Shown: piece by piece, positions 22,896-35,009 of the stretch
Layout: each line of letters starts with the position of its first letter
Position numbering within the stretch: the first letter of the stretch is position 1
DNA from: Entonaema liquescens
Taxonomy: Eukaryota; Ascomycota; Sordariomycetes; Xylariales; Xylariaceae
Length of the DNA stretch: 64,000 nt
NCBI GenBank assembly: GCA_902805475.1
Contig: CADCSX010000007.1
Coordinates: 1,302,001-1,366,000 of the forward strand
Reading direction: 5' to 3'
Position numbers and translations under genes: made by a program
The notes under the pieces: generated by a model
Database searches by the model: none
Told to the model about the DNA's origin: nothing
The model's input: only the letters and a program-made list of their open reading frames with translations

Positions 22896-23319
22896 TCGTG
22901 GCCGGGATCATACATCAGACTTACGTAGAGAACGACCGAATTAGTCATGGAACGATATTCTCATGTATTCAAGTAGTTCAGCTTCAATTGTACATACGAA
23001 TGACACATCTGGCTGTTCTCTCTAGGTTTCCTCTTCATGAATAGTACTTTACGCCCACAGTCCTTCCAAACAACAATAGTATTGCCCAGTACCTAAGATT
23101 AAAAAGCTAAGATCCTTGGACAACATCACCAGTCGTTACTTTCTCTCGTTAATACCTCCATTATAGAAAAACTCCTTACCAGCCCTATTCCCAACACCTT
23201 CCAACAAAGTTAGCCTACTTTCCATCCATTTTCTACCTTTTGAGGCCTGATAAGCCACAGACAAACCACGCGGTATCAGCATCCCGAGACATAGCCCAAC
23301 CCATCTTCCCCGTCATAAC
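22896..23319. other. Convergent intergenic region
   Basis: 424 bp between the 3' ends of the PL20 lyase gene and the small secreted-protein gene. Nothing else recognised; both terminators should lie here. Confidence 0.4.
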
Positions 23320-23697
23320 TTAGCATGGCCCAATTATGGTAGGAACCTCGCCGGGTATCGGGCCTCGAGATACGTCCCACGACGTGTACCCAGCCCAGTA
23401 GAAGCAAACCTCGCTACCGGAATTGCAGTAGCTATAATCGCAATGCCCCGTAAAATCAGACGTAGGCGAGGGTAGGGGAGACGTCGTATCCGGGGCCGTC
23501 GTCACGCTTATCGTTAGATTCGCGAAAATTGTCGGAGTAGGAGTGCTGGCTGGAGGATAACCGTATCCAATGGGCGTTTCGGTAGAGTCGGAGTAAATGG
23601 TTGTCACGGTTATCACCGTGCCCAATGGATGTGGGAGTGCCCAGATCGTATATACGAGAAGGGGGGAAACCATAGCCAACCTATGAAAAATTACCAT
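23320..23697 (-). CDS. Small secreted protein, four-cysteine C-terminal motif
   Basis: Single-exon frame of 125 aa. The start has a signal-like hydrophobic stretch; the second methionine (residue 9, MVSPLLVYTIWALP) may be the true start. The middle is Thr/Ser/Pro-rich (possible O-glycosylated linker, with one NLT site). The C-terminal module is compact: HCDYSYCNSG, then CFYWAGYTSWDVSRGP, ending in IGPC with the last cysteine at the C-terminus. I recognise this as a recurrent fungal hypothetical secreted type, with four cysteines that could form two disulphides. Function unknown; a cell-surface or effector-like role is only a guess. Confidence 0.65.
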   Translation of the reverse strand: MVIFHRLAMVSPLLVYTIWALPHPLGTVITVTTIYSDSTETPIGYGYPPASTPTPTIFANLTISVTTAPDTTSPLPSPTSDFTGHCDYSYCNSGSEVCFYWAGYTSWDVSRGPIPGEVPTIIGPC

Positions 23698-25087
23698 CGT
23701 GACTAACGCGAGAGTTATAGCTCTCAGTGAAGATATTAGATTTGGGGTTATAGGCGCAGGTAGAGCGGTATTCTACGAAGACATGTCTCATTATATATCG
23801 TGACAATCTACGTTTTGTCCCAGCTCGACTAGCCCCATGCCAGAAAGGGATTCGTCACCAGTCGGACGACTTAGCTAGTACATCGTTCCCAAATATACAG
23901 CGTCATGCCATTTCCATCGCTTAGCAGCCGTTGAAGCTTTGTATTTTGTTAGTCAAGAGCTAATCGAGGTGTGAAGAGTAGCCGATCGGACGGCATAGTA
24001 ACGAGCTGACAATGTTTGATAGCGCAACATAGTCCATTCATTACACGATGGGCATGTTTAGGGTTCCACTCCTCTGCAATTAGATGTTTGTTATAAGCTG
24101 AGCTCGAGGCATACATATCAATATCTGCAAGATAATGCGGGCATTCAATATTTAACGATACCGGTCCTGCAGCGACTGCATATGTCTCCTCTACCCTGAC
24201 AGGGATTAATGCAAGCCTTAGATAAATCAGAAAGAATCCCTTGAACATACTTCAAGGCAATATAGATCCATATTGGGACATGTCTGCTTCAGGGGTTTTC
24301 AGCGTGGCAAACCTATAGAAGACCTACTGCTTTCTAAGGTGACAAGTAGTCGCTTACGGATCGATATACCCCCATATCACTGTCACAGCTTACGAAGAGA
24401 GTGAAACTAACAAATACAAACATAAGTGTTTACGGTCGGACAGAGGTTACCTTTTCTCTTTGCGGCACTCAGTAACCTTTTCTGGCACGATCAGCGGATA
24501 GTGCCGACCCGTACCTCCCACAAACCCGGCTACGATCATTGTACTAACGGATAGATATAATACTACTATTTACCTAACTAAGTATTGACAGAAACATAGG
24601 GTTAAACATAGGCTTTAGTGGTAAGACTTTAAATGTAAAGCCTTTTTAAGGCTTGTTAGAAAATTTAGCCTTAGATGCCAATCACCCTTCTAAGTTGTCG
24701 CTTTGCACGTCCCCTGAGTAGTCGTGGCTTCAACTTAGAACCTATGATGCACATAAGAAGACCCAACTACTTGAGTATTAAACGGATCTAGCACAATAGT
24801 ATATCCCATAGGAGCTTTAAACACGCTTTTAGATATTACATAACTTCTCCAGCGTATAGTATTGGTGAGATTGAATAGAACTAAGATTATACTCGCTATT
24901 ACGTTACTAGATAGCTAGTCGTACAGTCTAACTTTCATGCTTCTCATAAATCATACGACCGCCAAACCCAGTTTTCTTATAAGGACCCAATCCCAACGAA
25001 TCACAGCTCCTTTGAAGGCATTGGGCTTGAGATAGAACCAGAATCATGCAACATTAGGATGGGGAGGCGGCTAAGGTTTGAAGGCCC
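23698..25087. other. Intergenic, AT-leaning, no gene seen
   Basis: 1.39 kb between two minus-strand secreted-protein genes. The right half is AT-leaning and holds a 7-bp hairpin (AAGCCTT, loop TTT, AAGGCTT) at 24638-24654. The small frame at 23949-24248 has no recognisable content. Confidence 0.45.
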
Positions 25088-25854
25088 TTAGGCAGAGGAG
25101 GGAAACTCCTGGAAAATATCAACGGGTTCGCAGGTTGGGTTGTGAGGCGGCGAGGTGGTGGCCCATCCAATAGATTGGTAGTAGTAACCAGTAAAGTATT
25201 GCCAGCAAGCATACCTGCTTGTAGTTAGCCAATGCATAGTATAAAAGGGTTGAATAACAAAAGCTTCGATTATCAACAATGTAGAATAATAACATACCAT
25301 TGGTAGTATGCGGTTCCGTTGCCAGAGGGGAATGGGCTCTTCCCGGGGACGAAGGTCGAGTCATCAATATAAAACCAGCTGAAAAGCTTGCCGTCCTTGT
25401 CGAAGCCGACATCTAGGTAGTAGCTACTGATTCCAAACATCGGCGCTGCAACATTGCTATTCACAGCGAACTGGAGGTTTAGGGTTTGATCCACGGTAGC
25501 CTGGTTTCCGCTTCCATCGTTGTAAGGAAGCTTCCACACAAGCTTACCGACTTCTGAATCGTCGACCCTGGTGTAGCTGGAGGCGTTGAAGTAGTACTGG
25601 AAGGAAACACCACTGGGGAGTGGTCCAGCATTGTAGCAGAATCCCTCAATGGCAGCACCGGCGTGGCAGGAGCCGGCGTATCCTATATAATTCATTAGCT
25701 TCCAGATCTTGCTGAAGTTTGTTGGAGACTAACCGTCAATAGAACTGCCTTCCTTTCCCTTTATGTGGAGGCTAAACGGGCCAGTCTGCACCGGGTCTTG
25801 TGCAGAGACCACAGTGGCGAGGCCGATAAGTAGTGACGAAAGCTGGAACTTCAT
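25088..25854 (-). CDS. Secreted fungal protein of unknown function
   Basis: Exon 1 25854-25734, intron 25733-25683 (51 bp), exon 2 25682-25298, intron 25297-25215 (83 bp), exon 3 25214-25088, giving 210 aa. A clear signal peptide covers residues 1-18 (MKFQLSSLLIGLATVVSA). The mature protein begins QDPVQTGPFSLHIKGK. It contains YAGSCHAGAAIEGFCYNAG, a tryptophan-rich core (KLVWKLPYN, LFSWFYIDD), YYQWYACWQYFTGYYYQSIG and a final PTCEPVDIFQEF. This gives four cysteines in the mature chain. The pattern is that of a conserved secreted ascomycete family whose function I do not know. The sequence looks all-beta. It is not an obvious enzyme. Confidence 0.78.
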
Positions 25855-28571
25855 GATTTATATAGTAGGATTTAATAGTATTAATTATAATTATTAGGGG
25901 ATCTAAGAAGGGTAGGTAGGTTGAGATCGTGACTGGTTTGGGAAATGAATTAGCATTTCATACGCGGCAGAGCGTCTGATTTATATTCCTTTAGTTATTA
26001 TCCATCGGAGGAGAGACGGTGACCATCACGAGGTCACCGAGGCGGATAACCGAGACCAACGATAGACATCGTAGCGGAGAGGTTCTGCGCTTGAGGCGAC
26101 AGGAGACTGCGATTTCATCTCATTGGTCACATCGTATCAGCCGCTCCGCACGTGGTCATCAAGGCTTCTAAGGCTAGTAAAGCTCAGAGTATTCCTAGCA
26201 TTCCTTAGAACTGAAAGAGACATGGAGAGTGCTTGATAGATTGGGTATTCCATTCATTCAAATTGGCGCAGTGCCTGGATTCCTCGTATATGCGGTGTGA
26301 CATCGTAAAGTAACAGGGGCTATTCTTTGGGGTTCTGGTCACATTATATACAGTATAATATCGGTAGAATATCGTCCCATTTACCACTTGTAAGGTCACT
26401 TTTAGCGTACCGGTGCCGAATTTATAGAACAACATATGTTAAAAGTTAGTATATTTCCCAAGGTGGATTTGTCGGAGACTTTCATCCACATCGTTAACCA
26501 ATATATCATGATAGACTGGCTAAAGGATTCGAATCCTTTTCAAGTGTTAGATGCCTTACAAGGATATCTTACTAAACAAACTGTTGTCCTCAAGTAGTTA
26601 CCAGATGTCTTCAACCTTCAACTTTTGATGACATTGTAACTAAATCTACATTATCATCGTGTCTAAATACCTAAGCAGTAAGATTCTTATAACATCAGAT
26701 TATGCATTTGATCAGAGAGTTTTGGATGAGATCTTGAGAGATAAACGCATCGACAGCATCGGGGTATAGTAACGTTATTAGCGAACGCCGAACTCGTTCA
26801 GTAACCTGACCACTAACCCTAGAATAGACAAACATTTATTAGGAAATGTAACCTAAGACGTCATGTTAACGTAAGGGAAAAGAGTAAGACCAAGATCGAT
26901 AGATCTTGCATAAGATTATCCAATCAGCATTACATGACCCGGGCGTTGCCGTATGAGCTTCCATAGCAACGGGGTAGAAAGGGGCCAAACAGCATTCGAG
27001 AACACCGATAGGCGGTCTATTGTGATATCAGTCGACCGTATCGTCAGCAATACGATCTTTACAGTGCTTTTACTCTTCACGATCTAATTAATTCATACAC
27101 GTTTATCTCGCTTTATCTTACGCGCCAGCAGACTTCAGAGCGGGATCTTCGGCAACTTGACCCCGTCTTATCCTTGTAAGTCCTCAAAGCAAAGCCGAAG
27201 GGGGCCATATGCGGAATATTCGGGCTCCGCAGACGAGGGATATTACTTTACATACTCGCTCATATGCCTCAAACTTATGCTCATCTAGGCTATTCCATCA
27301 TATGGGCGGAAACACAGAGAGATCACAAAAATTTAACCCATTCCTATCATAATTGCTTCCGCAAAACGAGTCCATACTCTAACAGAAAACTGCGTATACG
27401 TGACAGGTGCGCTGTATAGAAGGTCGTCAATCCGCGAAATAGTAAGACTTATCAGTAAGATAGTGTCGACCAAGATGCCATACAACAGTCGCTACGTGTT
27501 CTCCAATACGCAATATCCGGGTCCCTGATATCCAACCAAGTACGCGTTACGCTACGAAGAGTTCTCGAGAATAGAAGAAGAGGGGTCGTACATGAATCAA
27601 GCTACTACCCTATTACTGCTCACCTAATACTTGCATCGTATACACTTTATCACGAGGTAGATGAAGGCGTGGAAATAAATTCGGCGATCTACAAGTAACT
27701 CTAAACATACGCGGTGGAAACCGACGATTATCTGTTATATATTGGGGGTAAGACCCTGACACTGTGGTGCGGATCGGCATCTTCTTCTTTGGAGTAGTGA
27801 AGGGATAATGCCAAATGATGGATCATACTTCTGGCTGTAACTTCTTAAGTTACAACTTGCACCCATATCAACTAACTCAAGGTCAGCAAGACAACTCAAA
27901 CGAAAAGATTACCCGTATGTATATTAGACATATGGTTCCTGTTATGTTTGAGCCCCTTTAAGCGAGGATGTAGGTAGTTGTTTTCCCATCCCTTCTTAAC
28001 TCAATACTATATTATGGTTATCTACCTAGATAGTTCAATACCGCCAGCTGTGCCGGAGAGAAGTTGCGCGGTACGTTTAAGGTTACAACTATAGTAAGTT
28101 AAGCTTCTTCGAAGTAATATCTATTAACCCAGGCACCTTCTGTAGACAACTTATGCCTATTTATAGGACCGCCCCTATTTACTAGATAAGACTAAAAGAC
28201 TGAACATCGGAATTCTCTTTATATAGACACTGCTTATAGACCTGTCAATGCTAATTATGCCGCGAGTCTCTGGAACCTATGTCCCGCTAATATCCCATGC
28301 GTATCTTAAACTTTCAAAAGGAAAATAGTTCTTGGGACAGCTGCCGATCTATAACACATCGAGGGGCCGAACCTACAAAGACGCATCACACTACGCTACT
28401 CACTAGTTTTGGCTGTCCTAGTACATTGGGCAAGGGGCCAGAAGACTATATTTCTACCAAGTAGGTACAAACTCGCATCATCGCTTAAAGCATTCAGACT
28501 TAAACTTCATTCATATTGTTTCATTTATTTCATTCCTTTTAGTCTACCAATGTAGCATTTATGTCTCCTCG
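25855..28571. other. 2.7 kb gene-free stretch
   Basis: No frame resembles a protein and no RNA gene was recognised. Base composition is mixed, stop codons are frequent in all frames, and there is no clear terminal repeat of a transposon. Part of it is promoter for the secreted-protein gene at 25854 and terminator for the gene ending at 28572. Confidence 0.45.
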
Positions 28572-29236
28572 TTACTCATACCGCTCCGCCTCCCGCGAAC
28601 TTTGAACTACGCTCTCAGGGGGTTCATATCCCTCGGCTGATATGCTGCCCGGCACACTCTCTGGTGTATAATAGTTAGACCCCTTAACATGGTCCTTGCG
28701 CGGGTTCCGCTTAGTGCCCTCGATGTTAGACTGTACGGCCTCCCTGCCCTCGCTGAACGCGTCACTTCTCCCGTATCCTACGCTTGGGTCCGTGGTTCCT
28801 GTTGATCCGAGTTCCCGTTGCCGGGACCCGGTTGCGTTGAACTCGTTGTTGCCGCCGAAGTCCCGTGCCTCTCGGGCCAGCTTGTCTTCGGGACCACCCA
28901 CGCCCTCGAAGTGCTCGCCACGGGTTTGTCTGCAAGATGGTCAGTGAATTGGGTACATACCAAGTATAAAGTGAATCCGAAAAGGGCATCATACCGTCCG
29001 CGAGCATCCACCTCTCCGCCTTCCTCGGGCGGAATTCGCTTGTTATAGCTGGCGTTGGTAGATAAGTCTGCGTCGTAGCGCACGTCGGCGCCGGGGAACT
29101 TCCTCTCTACTCTGGTGTCCACGCCAGCTTCGTCGTTACGAGAAGTCTTGTGGGCGCCAGTCTTAGCCTCATAGCTGTTCAGATCACGCTCTGCCTGGTC
29201 GGCAATGTCGCGTAGGGTCTCAGATGAAGGTGCCAT
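28572..29236 (-). CDS. Hydrophilic, disordered stress-type (LEA-like) protein
   Basis: Exon 1 29236-28995, intron 28994-28930 (65 bp, GTATGA...GCAG), exon 2 28929-28572, giving 199 aa. No signal peptide or membrane segment is present. The chain is very rich in Gly, Glu, Asp, Arg, Ser and Asn and nearly free of large hydrophobics. The N-terminus SSETLRDIADQAERDLNSYE could form an amphipathic helix. The conserved-looking core is LSTNASYNKRIPPEEGGEVD, and the rest resembles LEA/dehydrin-like desiccation proteins. I recognise the type as a conserved ascomycete hypothetical family, not a named gene. Two perfect CRE palindromes lie about 150 bp upstream, fitting stress control through an ATF/CREB bZIP. 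Confidence 0.78.
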
Positions 29237-29381
29237 TTTGTATGTTCGTGTACTGGCTTATAGGTTATGTATGTAGTATAATGTTCGGTAATGAATCTAA
29301 TAATGAGTTCGAGCTCGAGTTCGATTTCTATAGAATTACTCGCGGATGTCTTCCTTTATTACCCAAATTCATACATATTCT

Positions 29382-29398
29382 TGACGTCAATGACGTCA
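29382..29398. promoter_or_regulatory. Twin CRE palindromes (TGACGTCA x2)
   Basis: TGACGTCA at 29382-29389 and again at 29391-29398, separated by one base, 146-162 bp upstream of the start codon of the hydrophilic protein gene (29236, minus). TGACGTCA is the full palindromic site of ATF/CREB bZIP factors (Atf1/AtfA in fungi), which drive stress and spore genes. The sites are seen directly; the factor is inferred. Confidence 0.7.
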
Positions 29399-31043
29399 TC
29401 GTCACGATGGCGATGCTGAGCGCATCATGAAATCATAAGCCCCAATTTTTCAGGGGCCTGAGATGTCTGTGTTTCCATGAGGAGCAATTAAGCTGTAGGA
29501 TCTGACAATTCTGAGTTTAGGATGTGCGTATCAAGCCACTTAATTATCTATCACATGAAGATGCCTGTATGATATGATCCCTCTGGCTGCAAGTGATATC
29601 ATCCCGGGCAATCTTCTCCGGAGGCTCTGCTAGCCTCTTTCTTAAAATGTAAATAAATGACATGTTATTATAGCTGAAAATGAAGATCTGGAGCTCTTTA
29701 GAATTATACTCAACTGGTTCTAGAAGTTGCTGTTGTCTCTTATGATTTTCAGCATTGCACGTAGGATGAATTCAAGGGCTGCGTCTATCTCGCTCTGCTA
29801 GACGTTGAACATAGCACCACATATCATCAAGGAACACCAAAGTAGCTTCTAAATCAAGGCTAAGAACGATACTTCAGGATACGCTATAATCTATAGATTA
29901 ATAGTATAAATACGTAAGACCCCGTTGTTTAATGTCATTGGACATAATCTAGGTAGGTCTAATATGCAACTTATCTAAAGCATTTGCTTCTTTTTTTCTT
30001 TCTTTTTTTACGGCTGATTAAGTGACCATGGAATACTCCGTGTCTAGCTGAAGTGGATTATCATGAGTTGGTATACCAAATATTCGAACCTGGTTCATGC
30101 CCGGTAATCAACTTCAGTACCGAACCCCAATACCAGAACCCAACTTCCCAATCTTCGGCACCCGTACCCAATCCAGAATTGTACGAATAACGGTCGCCCG
30201 ATTTTATAGCCTCTGGTTCCAACAGCCTCATATAGCGTACGTAGTATTTAAGTCCTGTTCGGTACCGGCGCCACATTAGCTTCTACTAATAGATGCTACT
30301 AAGTTCACCTGCACTGACTTGGAGCTATCTGCTTCGTCCATTTAAGCCCCAGCCGCAGAGAGGAAAATGACTGATACATTATGATATATGATTAAACTTG
30401 TAATCCTGCCATATACTTCTGAATACGAAGATCCATGTATTAAAACGGTCCTGGAGTTTGGGACGCCAGGGGGTTCAGATTGTTTAATGTCAAAGCGGTA
30501 GCTCCTTTAGGGAACTTCCGAGAGCTATGTGCTATTTCTGAGTTTCTGGCATGACTTGAAATTCTTACATTGTATGTATTGGGCGTTAAATCCAGCTGAT
30601 TTCCACAGTACAATGCATGTATGTACATAGACCAAATGGTTATTTTGAAAGGGGGCTGTGCCATAGACATCGATATCCTGGTGGTGTGGGATTTGACTCA
30701 TTCCTAAAGAGAAAGCCTCGTGATACCTTCGGGTAGAAGCGCTGTAGCTGTCGGAGTTCTCAACGATTGGATATCTGTCGATTATACAACAGGCCAGTCT
30801 GACCCATTAATACGGGTAGTCCCGTTAAAATCACCTCCCCCGAGTTTTCTCCAGGCTTACGAGGCTGGGCGGGTATTCGTTTACAACGCAGTGACCAACA
30901 TTGATATGGTATTTCGATCGTAGAATATGGGTCGCTTAATGTCGAAGTAAAATAGTATCTTTACACGATTAAGAGTGTATTGATATATGGTTCGCCTCCT
31001 TTTATTTTCCGTGCTCGAGTCCTAACCACAATCATGGGTTACG

Positions 31044-31067
31044 CGGATCACCGGATCACCGGATCAA
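31044..31067. repeat. CGGATCAC 8-bp tandem repeat
   Basis: Three units: CGGATCAC, CGGATCAC, CGGATCAA, in the gene-free interval. Confidence 0.7.
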
Positions 31068-32517
31068 TCCGCGCCCTACGAAACTCGTGGTTTATCCCAG
31101 GCGTTCTGTCGCTCGGGGCGGCGAGTTGGGGGCACAGCGTTTCCCTTATTTGTAGATACAACGGCTCCCGTGGGTTACTGTATTGCTGCGGCGTAGCAGC
31201 CCGGTAGCGCGGTTTCGAGCCGTCGCCCCGAGTGGTTACTACAACGCCATATCCGGAGAAGAGAGATCTCAGACGCCATGAAATGTCTTGGCTAAGAGAT
31301 AGTAATTCTTATTGCATACACCTAGAGTACCTTCGGGAAAGGTATATTGGTTTCACGAATATAGGTCTACTGTTCTCTCGGAGCCGTAGTTGAAGAAAAG
31401 TTCGTGAATGTGATGAACTCTACTCGAAGGAACCAAACTCCCGTGGGGGTTTGTAATGCATGTTAGCAAGGCTTAATGGATTGTTGCTTGCGCAGGTGAC
31501 AAACCAGGTCCTAACACGATGTCCGCACCACAGTTTAATTACGTCGGGAGGCGTAAGCAACGAAAATGGTTTTCTCAACCTCTTGGTTCTTGCCGCCCAG
31601 TCGAGGCCTACAAATTTTCTGCTTACCTGCATTGAACTGCGTAGCTTATCGTTTCAGATGGATAATTGGACAGGAGCCTGGTCCTCGGTAGAGACTTTTC
31701 GGGGGGTACACCGTCTTCAGGTATGTTTGATGGCGGTTAGTTATAGATTGTACCTAAAGTATGGCTGCGTGGACCGGCATCTACTCTTAGCGAGAAATGC
31801 GAAATACTACCATACCATGCATTCGAGAGGTGATCTATCAGCAAACAGCACCCGTGGAAGTACGCTGGCCTCTCGCATGTGTGATAGCCCGGTAATGTTT
31901 CAATATGCAAGAATGAGTCCACCAGAGTGGAGTTTGCAAAGTGGCTGGAAGCGATCGGATATTTACAGCAAAGGGGTGCTGAAGATAATAGGTCTATCAA
32001 CAATTCCCGGTCTTGGGAACCGCCTGTTCACCTGCACATGACCACACACATCTGCCTGTTGGGAAGAACAGCCCGATATGATGCTAAACCGAAGATCTAT
32101 CCGTTTCTGAGACAAGTAATGCGGTCTTTATAATACTAATGTTATATTGGTTGTAGTATACATACGTAAGTTGACTTGGATAGCTTTCCGCCCCCCACGG
32201 TTACAGAAACAGAGGCGTGTCTTCGTGGACTTTACCCGGTCTTATTGATAAATACCTACGAAAGCCTGGTCGTAGCCAATGCGACTAAGACTAATAGGGA
32301 CTGCATTACTGTATTTCTTGCATGGTACCACGAGGAGGAATGCATTTGCTCCTCCACATTAAGATTTGACGGCGTCGATTGAATGTAGGTGAGACGTATG
32401 CCAACATGTCACTCAATAAGACTTACCTAATTTTATGTCTTTTTATACTTCTAGAACCCGAGTACTTCTGTGTAAGTTCTAGTAGTTAAATACATTTTAT
32501 ATACTTAACCTAAGTAT

Positions 32518-32555
32518 CAGGTAGGTAGGTAGGGTAGGTAGGGTAGGTACCTAGA
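32518..32555. repeat. GGTAG(GG)TA microsatellite
   Basis: Irregular repetition of GTAG, GGTA and GGGTA units ending in GGTACCTAG. Too irregular for telomere repeat (TTAGGG). Confidence 0.7.
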
Positions 32556-33397
32556 TATGTCTATTAGTTGCTTTTCATGTTACAGTAGGCAATAAGTTTT
32601 TCTATTCCTGTTGACGGGAATGTATTTTAGGTAACGTTCGATACCGCATGAATCTTGAGGGGGATATTGACTACATCCATACTGCTAAATGAAAGATAAT
32701 CAACTGATACAAAAAATTATATAGCCAAAGCAGTTACCATTAATCCTTTATTATGCGTAAAAACGGCATGTGTTAGCCAACATACTATCTTATACTGATC
32801 TACAGGTCTTCAAAGCGAGAATAAAGCGGATAAAATCAGAGACAACTCCTCGACTCGCGGACCTTGGTTAGAAGAACTCCCTATACGCATTTTCTCGCAC
32901 GAGACGGTCGAAAAGCGTCGGCATGAAGGATGTTAAGACAGCGGTGTCGTGGCTTGTATGGCTGCAAGTCAAGACATGGTATCATCCATACCGTGCCCCA
33001 TTGATCGCCATAAGAGCTTAGCTACTAAGCAGCACGTAAGTCGGCTCTTAGGGACCCATATCGTATGATAGCGGCTAAGAAGTGATTTGTCACTTCGATC
33101 CCGACCCTTCAGGGTCCTTCAATGCTGCTCTGTACTACAGCCGATCCTGGTCAACTCGTCTGAACACTGTATATATTCAGACGAACGATTGAAGACGACT
33201 TAATGACGGGCATAGATCTAAAAGTTAGTAGCATGTTACCTCGGGGTGGCATGATATGATACTTCCTAGGGCAGTCATCCCTAAAGCATGCAGGAGGCGG
33301 CTAAGCAAATTCTCCATTTGCGGCAAATGAGATTGAAGAGTGAAAAAGTTTAAAGGCGAGGATAAAGCTCATTGGACCCAGATTTCCCTAGGGTTGG

Positions 33398-33496
33398 AAC
33401 GAACCTCAAACTTGTTGCGAGGGTGGTATCGAAGGCTTCCGTCGACTTTGCAATTTCAAAATTGAAGGTTGCCTTCGTCCCCTGGGTTGGTTCGTT
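33398..33496. repeat. Interrupted inverted repeat, about 99 bp
   Basis: Three nested complementary pairs share one centre: AACGAACC (33398-33405) with GGTTCGTT (33489-33496), CGAAGGC (33430-33436) with GCCTTCG (33471-33477), and CAATTT (33451-33456) with AAATTG (33459-33464). The spacers are unequal, so it would fold as a bulged hairpin. Confidence 0.5.
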
Positions 33497-33830
33497 GGAT
33501 TGACACGAGAGGGTGTGCGGGGGGGGAACTTTGTTAATTCTAAACTCTATCGTAATTAATTGTCAGATCTGCAGCAGGGATCTATGAAGTTGTTTTAGCC
33601 GGAATTGGTTGGTTCTATTCGCTTAGTATCTCGTCCAGGTACTTGGGCGTCTTGGCCATGGTTCAAGTGGGTCGAAGACGGTAGAAGAGTAACAGGCGAC
33701 AGGCCACGAAGGGAGAAATTCAATCGCCATCAATGATCTGTAAATGATCTGTGCTCAAGCTAATCAAGTATTTGATTCACCGTCAACACCCGTTCCTGAG
33801 ATACCCTAGTTGAAAATCAGTGGGTTCATC

Positions 33831-33852
33831 TTCTATAGGCGTGCCTATAGAA
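33831..33852. repeat. Perfect 10-bp inverted repeat, 2-base centre
   Basis: TTCTATAGGC, then GT, then GCCTATAGAA. Near-palindromic, suitable as a dimeric protein site or cruciform; no gene nearby. Confidence 0.75.
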
Positions 33853-34988
33853 AGGCATATGGTCCGGAAACTTATAAGAGGGGGATGGTTTATGCTTGGA
33901 TCCAAGGACTTAGCCAAATATGCCAGACAGCACGCATAAAAATTTTGGTATCCCATCAGGAATAATAATGGAATAATACCCTATGAAACTGGTGAGTCAT
34001 TTCAAATAGTGAGGCTGATGAAACTACGATAACTTGATGTACTGTAGAGTTGTCAAGGTTGAAAAATAAGAACGTCGCAGCAGCGGAGGAGACACAGTAA
34101 GATTAGTATCTGCATAAGAGGACCAGGAGCTCAGTGAATGTGGATTCCGGGGACTTGGATTCCTCTTTACGATAGTAAGAACCGAATAATGCCAATGTTC
34201 GGACCAGAACTTGGACAATGACCTTTAGTTAAGAGGATGGGCCAGGCTCTTTATAGGAAAGGCAACGTTATGCGTGGGTTAAAGGCTTGCGGGAATGATT
34301 CCTTGTCTACCTTTTCCTACCTTTTCGCATGTTATATGTTGGTTTGAGCGCCGCGCCGTGTCTTGGCGAAATCGATTCAACTGCAATCGGCCGAATATGG
34401 GTACGCAGCGGCGACTTGCATCGGAGCATAGCTGGGTCTGTGCCATTCTAGACATTAGGCAGTACCTATCTCTTATAAGATACATTGCGAGTAGAATTTC
34501 GAGATTAGTAATTGTTGTGGGAAGAATAGGAGAAGACAGCCCTGTTTACAAACACGGTCGTCGACCTGTCTATTCCCGCTACCAATTATCGCTGTGCTCA
34601 TTTAGTGTTCGTCCATTAAGAGAACTGCCGCTTCGCTGTTACGGTTGGGAGGCGGATGCCGACATTTATGGGTTTATAAGAGGTCAGAGCAGTTAGAAAT
34701 TTCTTATTGTTCGGGGATACTTGATTGGGTCTCGAGTGCATCTAGAAAGACGGAAAGGATGAGACGTGCAAGGTTATTCCCAGGGTTCAGGACGTTGGTC
34801 TCTTTCCAACCCTGGTATAATAGGAGCCTTGCATAGTATCTAAAGTGACGAATCTGACAAACCCTCCCACCCTTGAAGATGGGAAGGAATATGATACCGT
34901 AGCGTGAAGCTTCCTGGATTATCGGCTTTATGGTGGGATAGGATGGGATGGAATGGAATGGATATGGATATATATTTCTAAGTATGTA

Positions 34989-35009
34989 CCTAAGGCCTAA
35001 GGCCTAAGG
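34989..35009. repeat. CCTAAGG x3 tandem repeat
   Basis: Three exact 7-bp palindromic units CCTAAGG, continuous with a TACCTA/GGTAC motif on both sides. Confidence 0.75.

Noticed and set aside
26455..26550. GGATTCGAATCC as a tRNA T-arm
   Set aside because: It is a plain palindrome; no A-box or acceptor stem at the right distance.
30061..30160. Minus-strand AGGTTCGAATATTTGG as a tRNA B-box
   Set aside because: The T-stem would need two G-U pairs, and no D-arm or acceptor stem could be found.
31460..32041. 193-codon frame in the gene-free interval
   Set aside because: Longest frame there, but composition (scattered Cys, Trp, Met) and the lack of any family motif suggest chance; no convincing promoter or splice continuation.
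32518..32555. Interstitial telomere repeat
   Set aside because: Units are GGTAG/GGGTA, not TTAGGG, and irregular; scored as a microsatellite.
34295..34696. 133-codon frame in the gene-free interval
   Set aside because: No motif, biased towards Arg/Cys/Trp, no neighbouring exon that continues it.
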